DNA of 64,000 nucleotides from the NCBI GenBank assembly GCA_022495005.1, contig JAGYXB010001996.1, positions 434,001 through 498,000 on the forward strand, written 5' to 3'. Position 1 is the first letter of the stretch, and each line of letters begins with the position of its first letter. This document shows, piece after piece, positions 34,885 to 46,529 of this stretch. The notes under the pieces were generated by a model. It was not told the DNA's origin. It was given only the letters and a program-made list of their open reading frames with translations, and searched no databases. Both the position numbers and the translations under genes were made by a program. The stretch comes from Rhyacophila brunnea (lineage: Eukaryota; Arthropoda; Insecta; Trichoptera; Rhyacophilidae).

Positions 34885-35160
34885 TTATAAGATCTTGCTA
34901 AATAGGGGTTGAATTGGTATTATATTCACAGAATTATATATATTTTCTGCATTATTTATTTCATTTCTCAGAATAAGTACGGGTTGTTGCCAAGTACTTG
35001 TTGCGCCATGACTGTCTGGGTGATGTTGTATAGTATATCCAGGAGGTAACCGTGTTCTCATGAACTCTTCAGTGGTTTCTTCAGTGTATGTGAAACTATG
35101 CTGGGGGTAGAAAGCACCAGTAGTCTTATAAATATTTTTTTGCGATGCACATTTTGTCAA
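34885..35160 (-). CDS. Unrecognised coding-like ORF, 91 codons
   Basis: I do not recognise this protein. The middle part, with TEETTEEFMRTRLPPGYTIQ followed by a His/Pro/Gln-rich stretch, has protein-like composition, unlike most AT-driven ORFs here. It lies in locally less AT-rich DNA. No signal peptide, membrane span or known motif is visible. It could be an exon of a host gene, an old transposon fragment, or chance. The Met start is arbitrary: there is no supporting start context or conserved homologue to choose it. Confidence 0.2.
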   Translation of the reverse strand: MTKCASQKNIYKTTGAFYPQHSFTYTEETTEEFMRTRLPPGYTIQHHPDSHGATSTWQQPVLILRNEINNAENIYNSVNIIPIQPLFSKIL

Positions 35161-35502
35161 TTTCTCCGATAATTAAAAAAACCACAAAATTTTCTGATAT
35201 TAAGGTAAATTTAATTGATTCATTTTGAGCAGAGAATTTAGAGAGAGGGAAGACATAGGGGTATATGTCTTTCATTAAAAACCGAACTGTTATTAAAATT
35301 AAACAAATATTCAACTAGGATATTACTATGTTTTTTTTAAGAATATTGTTAAACAATAGATACCTACATTTTTTAAAAAAAATTCAACAGCTGTTTTCGG
35401 TCAGCAAACCAACCAGAACAATCTAGTGAACGCCACTAATATTACTAGAGTAAAAATACGTCAGCAATCGAGTCGAAGCGCTCAATAATATATTTTTTTA
35501 TA

Positions 35503-35748
35503 TCATAAGCAATATTGGATAACAATATTCATAGCTAAAAAACGCGTCGATTTCAATACCAATACGGATTGGTAGGTATCAATTTCGATAAAGCCGGTGC
35601 ATTTTACGTGAACTTCATTGGTATTGTCTGAATCTGGGTTAATAAGAGCATAAGCGAAATGCATATACGCAGAAACAATTACGTCCAACGCTAACGGGAA
35701 AGATGCAACGTGGGTTATTCTATGCGATCGCGCAATAAAGACGGACAC
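35503..35748 (-). CDS. Unrecognised coding-like ORF, 81 codons
   Basis: Product unknown. The frame contains SHRITHVASFPLALDVI and INPDSDNTNEVHVKCTGF and lies in a less AT-rich patch. Just beyond its start the plus strand has AAAGACGGACACTTTTTTGC, which looks like the edge of an interspersed repeat, so the ORF may be accidental within a MITE. No domain recognised. Confidence 0.2.
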   Translation of the reverse strand: MSVFIARSHRITHVASFPLALDVIVSAYMHFAYALINPDSDNTNEVHVKCTGFIEIDTYQSVLVLKSTRFLAMNIVIQYCL

Positions 35749-37221
35749 TTTTTTGCATGCAAATTTACTTGTGTCAAAAAGAGACAGCTTTTTGTTAACT
35801 ATACATACCTTTGGCGGAGAGAGTGTGTACTTTGATGCGTTGCGTTACAGACAGATAGAGATACAGAAAAATTAAGAGAAATAATATATGATGTAATAGT
35901 AATTGTAAAATCTAGCCAAGATGGCCGAACTAGCACACCTTTTTTTCTATAACAATCCGTCTCTGCATTCAATGCAATGTTTAATAACTCCCAGCCAGTA
36001 GCGGTTGAAAGTTTTTATATCGTACATGTATACAAGAAGGATTATTATTGCGATTTCTCAATAATATTATATCGTCGAAGAGTTATTGCTGACATGTCAT
36101 TACTATGTTTTTTTCATATATTATAAAGACCACTCTTTGTATTCGATGGTGTATTTAAAAATGTTTTATGCAGTGTAAAAAAGCATTTTAATGATAGCAT
36201 TCCATTGAGAATACCTGGAATTATATTGCTATTAAAGTGATATATACAGATTCTAAACTAATTATTAAATACATTTCTCGTATTCCATTTTTGAATTCAA
36301 AATTAATTATCTAGGTATTCTTATTCTATTTTCAAAAAAAAAAAACACTAAGCAGGTATTCGTTGCATTTTTAACACCATAATATTATGAATATTTGTAA
36401 ATTAATCTGCTGGTATTGAAGGAAAATTCAAGTAATAATTCCGCGTATGGCGTAAATATGCTGTTGGATGTTTTTAAAATTTAATAAAATGTTTGAAAAT
36501 TCTCAACAAACTAAAATTTAAAAACATTCCTGATTTACCACTGGAAGCCAAAAGTACACAAAGCTGTCTTGAGAATTGATGTTTTTAGACTTCACGTCAT
36601 ACATTGAACTTTATTGACAGCAGGCGAAACATAATTAAATTTATTTTTATTCTATTTTTTTCCCCATCAACGATCTTTTTGTTTACTTTATGGTTGCTGC
36701 ATTATGCAGGAGCGAAAAAATATATATTACACTCTAATGTTGATCATTCAATTGGCATGAAACTGGAATTTAAAATTCTAAAGGTGACGCTACAACCTGT
36801 ATTATCAAACATTATTAAATGACAATAATGTTGTGTTGCAATAAAAGGGCTAGAACACAATATTGTGATGTGTTATTTATTTTTAAAAATATTCAAAATT
36901 AGAAATGATTTCACGATGTGGATTTTTTTTTGGAAATGATTTAATTTTTAATTAACTTTTTGTTTGAAGACTGATAATGAAAATCCTTCAAAGTTAGTGT
37001 AATTTACTGTTTATTACTATAATTTTACGGCTACAATATTCTTTAAAAAAATGATACATCTATGTGGATTATTACAACTTTTGAACGCACGAATATTGGT
37101 GGTAAATATACGACGGTGCATATTTCTAGGTAAATAATACGATGGCTATTATTTATATTACTCTGTTAGTATGTTACTGATATCAAAGTTATTTTTTATT
37201 AATGTATAATGCCGATATATA
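35749..37221. other. No gene seen
   Basis: AT-rich. The plus ORF 36604-36822 begins with a hydrophobic run but shows no family features. Confidence 0.4.
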
Positions 37222-37425
37222 TGAATAAGATCAACCCGTTCAGAAGGCTGTTTGCCAAGTCATCCGAGTCACGGTCCTCAGTCATGAGGTCCTGATGAAG
37301 AATAATAAAAGTTAATATTCCATTTACCCAAATGATTTGTATTGTTTCCGTTTCTGGGGGGGACAGACCCAAAACCTTCCCCCGTATGTGTGCGCCTGTT
37401 CGCCACTACTACAAACCCTTCTTTT
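37222..37425 (+). repeat. Interspersed repeat family K, copy 1
   Basis: Shares CTCAGTCATGAGGTCCTGA, a G-rich tract and ATGTGTGCGCCTGTTCGCC with 60876-61045 in the same order. Origin unknown. Confidence 0.5.
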
Positions 37426-38004
37426 AATTATAACACAATAAGTTAGTTAGTTAAAGTTTTTGCCACCAGGGTTTTCAAAGTCGTTCCATAAATTTTTGAA
37501 TAGGTAAGTTTAATGTTACCAGAAGCGAAGTGGCGTTTATTTCCTCTTATTGATTGTGTTTGCATGCTCAGTGGCAACAAAGAGACTTGCAGTCGCTTCA
37601 CTTTATCACTGGCCGCTAACCAAACGTCTTGACAACTCATTTAAATCAGCTCTGCATGCAGTGGACTTACACCAATTAGGATATTATAACGCTAGTAATA
37701 ATTGCAATAATATGATAATAATCGTGGAAATACTTACGTGAATATTTTATTACTAACTGACAACATGTATATAATTCTATCATTCCATGTTTAAAAGCTA
37801 TAATATAATCTCCGTCTTTTTGAATTACCGGAGAATATTTACGAAGAATAGTATTATCATTAATATATTTTTCGAATTCATAAATTTACTGATCAATTTT
37901 TCTCTATAATGTACTTAATTAGATATGGTGGACAATGTCACAATCGTTCTCTGACAACTTTTAGTACTTCTAGCTAACGAAGAAAGTATCAACTGACCGC
38001 ATGG
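37426..38004. other. No gene seen
   Basis: No ORF or repeat recognised. Confidence 0.4.
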
Positions 38005-38735
38005 TACCCACATCCTGAATCCAGGATAGAATTTTTGGCAGGCATCTTTACCTATCGTAAATGGTATAAGAGATCCATGGTTATAAGAGTGTATATTTTT
38101 GGCGTTTATGTATTTTTAAATAAATTTACTTAAATTAATGAGTTGTCGGCACTCGCCATCACATCGCACCCCCAGAAGTACACTGTCGTATGTCAAAATT
38201 GTTTATTTGTCAGGAGAGTAAAAACAAACTTTTGAAACCACGTAAATGTACTCGATTTAACTTGTACATAATGTGAAAAAAATCATTTTTCTAGTGGCAT
38301 TAATTTAAAGATTAAAAATACAATACTTTTTGTATAAAAAAATATTTCTGAGTTACTTCGTTGTTCTTCTAGAACACTGATCGCGACCCCCTCATGTGGT
38401 AGCTAAGTAATATGTGACCCCTCGCCATATTGGATATTTTTAATAATAAGGAAATACACTAAAAATAATTATAAAATAAAATTCGGCCCGTGAATTATTC
38501 TTTGATTATATTAATAATCATATCAAATTGAATCGCACAACCACCTATTTAAAAAAAATTAATACCTAAATCAATGAAATGGCGTGACTTTTTTTTTTAC
38601 TATCAAAGAAAAATTGTGATCTGTGTGTGTCTAACTTACTTAGCTCATCACGCATGGTCTCCCCTAAGACCGGACCCAGGCTAGAGCCCTGTCAGGCCCC
38701 CTTTGTGGAGACCTTGTCTGACCAAGTAACCTGCG
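38005..38735 (+). repeat. Interspersed repeat family G, copy 2
   Basis: Collinear with 20607-21567 without the MITE F insertion: CCCACATCCTGAATCCAGG, CACTGATCGCGACCCCC, CTCGCCATATTGGAT and GGCTAGAGCCCTGTC. Confidence 0.5.
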
Positions 38736-39390
38736 AAAGGGATTGTTCACTATGATGACATTATGTATGACAAAGAATACTATAATTTTTCTAGCGATAC
38801 ATCACACGAATATTTTCTTGGCACTAGCTTGTCTGTCTTTTACGAAAGAAGAAGCTACAGATATGTTTATATTATATGATATGGAAGAACCTGGTTAATC
38901 ACCAGTGACGTCCTAGTGGGAGTAGGTAGCCATGCGTTGCGAATGGGGTATATTATAAAAGGCAGAAACGTTTAGAAAGAATACAAGAGCAGTGGTGGTT
39001 TTTTACGAAGCAGACGGATACGGTCTCTTCATTAGAAAGTGTCAAAATCTTAGTTTGGAATTTTTTTTGGAAACTAAACTATTGTTATAAGTATTGTAAG
39101 AACCAATTGTGGTTTATAACACTACAACATTTTCACAAAGGCCTCTCCAAACCTGTCGTATCTCAGGCCGTACCTAATTCTACCGCTCTTTGAGAATACA
39201 TAGGTTACATGTCATATTTAAAAAATATATTTGCTGGACATGTCTATTTAAGGTAACCGAAAATAAATAATAAAATATGTAGATACCTAACAAATTTGCA
39301 TACAATTTTAAAGCAAAGAATATTTATTTATTTAAGAATACAAAACATTGTGGACATAAAAAATCTAAATTCAAGACGTACACAGCATGA
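38736..39390. other. No gene seen
   Basis: No ORF or repeat recognised. Confidence 0.4.
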
Positions 39391-39392
39391 TA

Positions 39393-40694
39393 CGAGGGTG
39401 GGTCAATAATTCCTTAGAAAAAAGCAATAAAACAGTTTTGATTTTTGTATTTTTTTTTTATTTCTCAACATAATCTCCTTGGAGCTCAATACACTTGGTT
39501 AGACGTTTCTCAATTTTTTTTAAACCGTCAGAAAAATAAGTTTTCGGAAGGTCCTCAAAATAAGCATTTGTCCGATCGATGACTTCTTCATTTGAAAAAA
39601 AACGTTGTCCACTTAGCCATTTTTTTAAGTTTGGGAAAAGGAAAAAGTCACTGGGGGCTAAATCTGGCGAATACGGTGGGTGGTCGACCAATTCGAACTT
39701 CAATTCTTCAATTTTAGCCATTGATCGTAAACATGTGTGAACACGGGCATTGTCCTGATGAAAGAGGATTTTTTTCCTGTTTAAATGAGGCCGTTTTTCT
39801 TCAATTTTGTTTTTTAGCTGGTCCAATAAAGATGCATAATAATCCCCTGTTATTGTTTTTCCTTTTTCCAAATAGTCAACGAAAATAATTCCACGTGCAT
39901 CCCAAAATACAGTAGCCATAACCTTACCAGCTGATTTTACGGTTTTCGCCTTCTTTGGACATGGTTCGCCTTCGCAATCCACTGCTTTGACTGTTCTTTC
40001 GTCTCGGGAGTATAGTGGTGTATCCATGTTTCATCTACAGTCACAAAGCGACGAAAAATTCATCCGGATTGCGTTGCATGAGCGACAACAGGGCTTTAGA
40101 GGCCACCACCCTATTGCGTTTATTGTCGACTGTGAGCAAACGCGGCACCCATCTTGCAGAAATTTTTTTCATGCCCAATTTGTCATGTAAAATAGAAATG
40201 ACGCTACCTTTTGAGATCCCTGTAACCTCAATTATCTCACTCAACTTTAATCTTCGGTCACTTAACACCATATCGTGGATTTTATTGATCATTTCTGGTG
40301 TAGTCACCTCTACAGGACGTCCTGAGCGTGGTTCATCCTTTGTTGATGTACGACCACGTTTAAATTCATTTAACCAGTTATAAATAGTTGCAAGTGAAGG
40401 AGCAGATATGCCGTGAACTAAATCCAACTCATTTTTTATTTCCTTTGCTGTTAACCCTTTTATATTAAAATGTTTAATAACAGCTCTAAACTCAATTTTC
40501 TCCATTTTCCATTTTTCCATTTTCCACAAGCAAATTTTTTTTTTAAATGTACGAGAAACACACAACAACCCGACCAATCTGATTGAAACTTCGCAGCATA
40601 CTGAATCGGTAGTGCCGCTGCATGAAAACAAACCGCTTACAGTACTAGTCGCGCCACCTGTCGGCTTTTCTAAGGACTTATTGACCCACCCTCG
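39393..40694 (-). mobile_element. mariner element, full length (1302 bp)
   Basis: Flanked by TA on both sides (39391-39392 and 40695-40696). Terminal inverted repeats of about 29 bp begin CGAGGGTGGGTCAATAA and differ at one position. Length, TA target and transposase inside identify an element of the mariner family; subfamily is not assigned. Confidence 0.9.
39458..40505 (-). pseudogene. mariner transposase, two frameshifts
   Basis: Reads from MEKIEF at 40505. The N-terminal frame has two helix-turn-helix-like DNA-binding regions (around GLTAKEIKNEL and RLKLSEIIEVTGISKGSVI) and the WVPRLL linker motif. It ends at a stop after RNPDEFFVAL. The first catalytic aspartate (VDETWIHHY, about 40022-40048) lies in a second frame, and GEPCPKKAK onward in a third: two single-base losses about 65 bp apart. 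In the third frame HQDNARVHT and PYSPDLAPSD give the second and third aspartates, 34 residues apart (D34D). Family length (about 350 codons) is otherwise preserved. Inactive as it stands. Confidence 0.9.
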
Positions 40695-40750
40695 TATTTA
40701 CATTATAACATATACTACCCTCACAAGAGAGGAGAAGAAATTATAGAATA

Positions 40751-42614
40751 CTAGCTGACCCGGCAAACGTTGTTCTGCCATATAAATTATTTCTAGTGAA
40801 TATTTTGGTTGTTAAATAAAAAATAAAATGTATCGTAAGTGTGTGGGGATGGGATCTATGACAGAAAGAGGAATAGAGCGTTGTAGACGATGACCGCCGA
40901 TAAAAACAAAAAAACATCAACCATTCATTTTCTCAATTCAAAATGAGTAATGATGTTCATAATGAATGAATTACCTGTGACAGGATCTCGCTGTTTAATG
41001 TTTATGCAATATCCATCTTGTCCCTTCCAGAAAATTAGCGGATATTGGAGAGCGTCGTATGAACGGTGTGTGTCAGCGATGAACTCCAGATTATTGTTTC
41101 TTCTTCGAATCACGATTTCTCGCGTCGATGTGCGGTCGCCAACCATGATTCCAGCAATGTCGTCAACAACAGTCGCATTGAATCGACGTACGTGCTCTCC
41201 AGCTGGTGTTTTATCAGGATTGATGACAATAGCGTGATTATCACTTTGCAATTCGTGCATGTGTGCTTTGAAGAATTTCAATAATTCATTGTGCTCATTC
41301 AACAGGGCGTCCAGTTCGCCGACGATGCGCCTGGCATTAGGCGAATTGAGGCTATTGTAGCCGCAACGTGCATCCACATGATTGATGTCCTCACCGCCGC
41401 GCCCATGAAGTAGATTTGTAAAAATGTATGTGGTTCGTTTGGCATTGGCAGCAATGAGCCTACTTTGTGGTATACTTGGCCTTTGATTTTGAACGTAGAA
41501 TGGAATTGTTAACCATTTGCCGCAGTATTGTGAACTATTTCTGTTGCTCCGGACGAAGTCATTTGGAAGCATGAATTGAATGTGCGAATGGACTTCAGGA
41601 ACAGGTTTGAATCTGGAACCGTGCCGATGAGCAAGCCGTTCAATGGTTCTGGTGGTATCTCAATTTCTGGTAGTTGCACTTTTCCTGATGCGCAACACAT
41701 CCCGGCTGACTCATGTTTGAATTTGAGCGCATGACAATGGGGACATTCTTTGTCCATAGCACTAATCAGCACTTTCGGATGAGCGGAATATTCAATATCT
41801 GGCTCGTACTCGAATGCGAGACGAAGGAACGAAGCGGATGTAAATGTTCGATGTACTTGTTGGCCATTTGCTCTGCGTGTGTTAACTACGAACCGGCGCG
41901 CTTGGCTCCGTTCCAATTGTCATTGTTGATTTCGTTCAGCTCGTGCCTCTTGTGATTGAGATGCACGCAATTGCGACATGCTTACACGCACGTTTTTGTT
42001 ATCTTGTTGGATTTGTTCGTCTGTTCTTTCTGCTCTACTATTTTGCATGTTTGTTGCTTTATTCGTTCAATGGCCCAAATGGCCCCCCTTGCGTCTTGCT
42101 GGCATTGTGCACTGTAATACACGCACATAAAAATAGATAAATAAAATAAATCGTACAAAATTTTGCACGCACTGCGTTGTGGTATGCCGAATGAAATGTC
42201 AAAATGACGCGACGCTTCTCTTGAATTCTTCTCGGACGTAGCGCCATCTGTCATTCAACAACATAAATAATTTCGTTCTGTTTGAAATACGAACGACAGT
42301 TAAATTTGTTCATACAAAAATTATAAAATCGCGATTAAAAAATGGGAGGGTGGGGGTAGGAAGATGAAAATTTGGGGTTATAAGTATTTTTTATGCCAAA
42401 TAATAAAAAAAATACAAAAAAAAAATTGTCAAAAAAATAAAAGAATTTTTTTCTGGATAGAGATACCCTAATCACCTAGCGGTATGAAATATACTTGTTG
42501 ACCTATTCTCATACCTAAAAAATATACATAAAAAAAATCATAAAAATCGGTCGAGCTATTTCGGAGGAGTTTGACCGCAAACATCGTGACACGAGATTTT
42601 TATATATATAGAGA
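40751..42614 (-). mobile_element. Helitron deletion derivative, copy 1 (1864 bp)
   Basis: On the minus strand it starts TCTCTATATATATAAAAATC after an A and ends GGGTCAGCTAG before a T: 5'-TC and CTRR-3' ends inserted between A and T. A hairpin (stem GGCAAAC/GTTcTGCC, 40762-40779) lies 7 bases from the 3' terminus, as Helitrons require. It carries only the start of a Rep/helicase ORF. Second copy at 58731-60592. Confidence 0.9.
40925..41979 (-). pseudogene. Helitron Rep/helicase, N-terminal fragment, broken
   Basis: From an ATG at 41979 the reading continues through RRFVV...EYEPDIEY, then KECPHCHALKFKHESAGMCC, NSCFQMTS, ARCGYN and THRSYDALQYPLIFW to QRDPVTG: the region at the start of Helitron proteins (Helitron_like_N). 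The HUH nuclease and helicase domains that should follow are absent; after DPVTG the frame runs into unrelated sequence and stops. A C-to-T change makes a stop after TAANG near 41509, and a frame change follows near 41420. Not functional. Confidence 0.85.
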
Positions 42615-43320
42615 TAATATTAATAATAACAGAAAAACAAATTAAATCAAAACATACTTAAGTACAATTTAATACAGAAAAATAAAATAAAAAAATTGAA
42701 AACAATATAGAGGACGCATTCTAAATCTGCCTAAGGGCGGCACTTTGCCTGGGTACGTCACTGTATGTCTTAGCACTAAGCGTATCTTTAACATACGTAG
42801 ACAGCATATATATAGTATAAATGATCGCTTTGTATTATTTAGATATCTGTGATAATTCACACTTGAAAATTTGATTGAATTTATTATCTACGAATGGACA
42901 AAATATCATTTATGTATATGCTACTTTTAAATTATGAAACCATCCAAAGAATTGGTCACGAACACTCGGAATGCGAGCCGAAGCATTTGATATTTATTAC
43001 TTTTACCCACGAACTTGGTCGCTGGTGTGTCGTCCGCAGATAACATAGGCACAAATTCAGAAATAAACTGCATTATAGTATACAATAAATGCCTCCGAAA
43101 AAACAACTAATAGTCAATACTTTAATAGTCAATAGTAAAAAAAAGATTTTAAATCAGAATGCAAAATGCCATTTTGTTTTCTGGGCTGCCAACAGAAGAA
43201 GAAAAATAATGAACCTGTTACCAAAATACAACACGTACAATAATTGTTCGATTATAAAATATAACTGCATTTAAAAGAACTAATACGGAATGCGTATAAG
43301 AGTCATTCTATCCCTTATGT
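42615..43320. other. No gene seen
   Basis: AT-rich; no ORF with recognisable content. Confidence 0.4.
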
Positions 43321-43683
43321 GTCAATTACATTGAGCTACTTTACGAGCTGTTTGTTGGCGAATATAAAAGCGGGCAATTCAGCTACTGCGATTGTGATGA
43401 TGACACAAAAAACTTTCCATTCGCTGAGAAGCCACAAGCCAGCGACTATTTTGACAGAACGTAGTTAGTTTTTTTACCGGAAGGTTGCTACCGCGCTCTA
43501 CTGCGCAGACGCAGTAGGCCCACACGCCGGCGTGTAGCGTGTAAAGTTGACCGGCTTTTAACTTTTCTAGGTAGATTGTTTACAATCTGCTTGTTAGCTT
43601 GTTCAATGATGACACTGGGCGACTTTACAGGCAAATTGTAATTCGCCAACAAACAGCTCGTAAAGTAGCTCAATGTAATTGAC
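43321..43683. repeat. Perfect 43-bp inverted repeat bounding a GC-richer 277-bp block
   Basis: 43321-43363 (GTCAATTACATTGAGCTACT onward) is exactly reverse-complemented at 43641-43683. The interior holds CTACTGCGCAGACGCAGTAG (8-bp stem, 43498-43517) and ACACGCCGGCGTGT (14-bp palindrome, 43521-43534). No ORF is convincing. Possibly a young MITE. Confidence 0.8.
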
Positions 43684-44663
43684 GCTTTAGTCAAAATTAT
43701 TTGTACCGGGAGGAGTAGGGCAACCCACTGAGAGAGCTGTTCGACATTCAAATCATTAGAATACGTAATATTCAATTTATCTAAATTTTCATTTCTGAGG
43801 GGAGTGCAAACCTGACACAACCCCTCCTCCCGCCCCCTTGTATGCCTACCTATCCAAGAAACCGGGATAGAAAAGGAGGGTTGGAAGAACAAGACTAAAC
43901 AAAATTAAACAGAAATACGTAGATAATACATATTTTTATTATGTTAAGTATTGGGGTTTGTCGATACAGTTTTCATTTATGTCTATGTTATTTGAGATTT
44001 TAATTAAAAATAATTAACACTATGATGTCATTTATTTTTAAACATATTATTAAACTGGTAGATAGATAATTATGTGCATTTTTAATGAGTTCTAAACAAG
44101 ATCGAATAGCGTGGTTTAAAACACTTCAAATGATAGATACAGATGTTAAATTCATTTGAAAAAAATGTTGGATAAAAATAAACATAGTCTATATTTAAAA
44201 AAAAATATAATGTAATGATAAAGAGAGCATTTAAAATTGATTTAAGCATATTTATTGTTAATTTAACCAATAAAGGATGCCTTCTTGGTAGGGTGCCAAG
44301 TGTAAGAGTGTTTTTAATTACATTTCTAACAGCGGAAATAATAAAAATTCTAAAATCAATTTGTACGAAAATTGAAGATGAATTATTTGAATGACTCACG
44401 AATGCTATAAAATTTAAAAAAATGACTTATCAATAACTAATACTTATCAAATAAAGTTATTAATACTTATCAAATAAAGAAATAAAAATAATATTTTAAC
44501 AAACTAATAGAAAATACATGCTTGCGAGTGAGGCTTCTTTAAGTTCGTAACCCACGATCAATGGGTATGTAGTTTCCAATATACATTAGAATACCATTAA
44601 ATACATTGGAAACAAATCTTAATACAGTCTACAGAGACACTTTTACCATGTTCGATCCATAGC
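43684..44663. other. No gene seen
   Basis: AT-rich apart from 43800-43890. No recognisable ORF. Confidence 0.4.
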
Positions 44664-44849
44664 CCCCACATCCTGAAGCAAGGCCCTAGGCTAGAATCTT
44701 TGGCGGCCTCCCTACCTATTGCTAGGATTAAAGCTAGTGTGATGGTTTACAGTAGCGTTTTCCAAATGGTGTACCAGGTAAAATTGAGGGTATTCAGTGT
44801 ATTTTAACGACATTTGTATTTTTAATAAATCAATTTCGATGTCGAAGGC
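44664..44849 (+). repeat. Interspersed repeat family G, fragment
   Basis: CCCCCACATCCTGAAGCAAG, CTACCTATTGCTAGG and CAGTAGCGTTTTCCAAATGG match the left third of copies at 20607 and 38005. Confidence 0.45.
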
Positions 44850-45065
44850 TTCATAAAATCTAACAAATTCGTCTGATGACACAATGCCTTCTTTTTTTCA
44901 CGCAGAATTTCTTCGTAGCAAGCTAATATTTTTTTTATTCCTTACTTTGTAGCTATAACGCGTTCTTCGGCGCAGTTTATGTTTTCTAACATTTTAAACC
45001 CTTTTAATTTGGCCTGACACCTTCTGTCAAACTTGAAATTATCACGTGCTTTTCTGGTGGAACTA
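44850..45065 (-). pseudogene. Transposase-like C-terminal remnant, family uncertain
   Basis: Minus strand: one frame reads KARDNFKFDRRCQAKLKG and ENINCAEERVIATK; after a frame change another reads KKILACYEEILREKKKALC and LLDFMKPS. Lysine/glutamate-rich helices ending in a DFMKPS-type tail resemble C-termini of DDE transposases such as Tigger/pogo, but no catalytic motif is present. It abuts family G, which may therefore be a deletion derivative of this transposon. Confidence 0.3.
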
Positions 45066-45639
45066 GGTCTGAAGTGTCGGATAAAGAACCGCGTAACTCC
45101 GAGTTCGCGTAAGAGGGTATTAGTGTATTACATATTAGTAAATGTGAAAATAATGCAATATGTTATATACTTTAAGGCTTGCATATTTATTTCATTGAAA
45201 TGTTAATATACATATTCCATGCACTTAGCACTTTTTAATTGGCGGTTTTTCATCAATGTAACAACGTCCTAATTGCTCATAATCAATCATTGCCGGGCAT
45301 TATTTTACCAACGTATGTCCGCCACACGTAACAAAGTAATAACAACGTTACATATCGATTTGAATTCACACTCGTTAGTTCGATCAAGAAATTTATGACT
45401 CTTGCATAATGACGAATAGTCAATTTAACGACAATGATTGCTAAATGAACAGGAAACCTTCCTGTTATATGCAATTAGCATATATTCATTAGAGCTTTCT
45501 TGGATTCTTTCTTTTCCTGTATTATTGTCTTGATTTATCTTTCTGTAACGCAGCGCAGCACACACATACATACACATAAGTTATAAGAAAATATTATTGA
45601 GGGTTCCTAACGGATAAAGTAATCTGGAGTAGATATAAT
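45066..45639. other. No gene seen
   Basis: No ORF or repeat recognised. Confidence 0.4.
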
Positions 45640-45935
45640 AAAAAAACACCTTTATCTTATTGAACATACATAATTTTGAAAAATACTTCTGAGAAAATAT
45701 ATTAAAACCAATAGAAAAAACACCCGGCAGGATGTAACCTGCATCTCTTGGGTATACGCCCCGTCCGCGCATAGTCCACTATGCTACTTGGTGAGATACT
45801 AATTACCTTTTATAATACCTGCTCATCAGCGCTCTTCCAAATCATGCTACTATTGGCAATCGGTTTTTGTTTATTAAATCAAAGTAGGTGCCTACTACTT
45901 TAATTACTAACCGACATAACGGATAAAAGCCAATA
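45640..45935 (-). repeat. tRNA-like repeat family C, head-to-head pair, left member
   Basis: Minus strand: GTAGCATAGTGGACTATGCG (A-box region), GGTTACATCC (decayed B box), GCCGGGTGTTTTTT, and the family 5' block upstream (AAAAACCGATTGCCAATAG). Arranged opposite to the copy at 45936. Confidence 0.65.
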
Positions 45936-46185
45936 GTTAAAATTTGTCGTACTTAGTATCTCACCTAGTAGCATAGTGGACAATGCGTGGACGGGGCGTA
46001 AACCCAAAAGATGCAGGTTCGATTCCTGCCGGGTGTCTTACTTTTTTCAAAAAGTTTTTTTCTATTGGTTTTAGAAGTGTTTTTTTTTTTAATTAAGTAA
46101 GTATGCTCAATAATTAGAATGGTACATTCTTAAATCTTGGGAATTATTCGTTGAATAAAAGAAATAGTTAATAAAACCTTTAATT
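45936..46185 (+). repeat. tRNA-like repeat family C, head-to-head pair, right member
   Basis: GTAGCATAGTGGACAATGCG, GGTTCGATTCC (B box) and CTGCCGGGTGTC, then TTTTTTCTATTGG and the end GAATTATTCGTTGAATAAA. The tRNA-like region is nearly identical to the left member. Confidence 0.65.
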
Positions 46186-46529
46186 TAGTTTTAATTTGCA
46201 TGGCTATTGTAACTTACGACCTTCTCACTTCCCGCGCTCGCGATTTGCAACGTTATTCCAGGTCAGTTGCTACTGCATATTTGACAAAAAAATCTGACGT
46301 GACGCGCCAAATTGAAGTCTCGGGCGTAATAATTGGAAATCACGCGAGGTAGCTGATCACAGAAGAAATTATTTCTAACCGCCAAATTTATGTAACGATA
46401 TATGTTTAGTTTTTTACCACAGTTGATTACTTGATGCATTCTGAGGCTCTACGGAAAGGATTGTCTAAGATCACAATTAGGAAAAAATTATCTTCCATTA
46501 TACACAAATTATGATGTAAAATACGCTGA
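46186..46529. other. No gene seen
   Basis: No ORF or repeat recognised. Confidence 0.4.

Noticed and set aside
40015..40383. 122-codon plus ORF
   Set aside because: Antisense to the mariner transposase.
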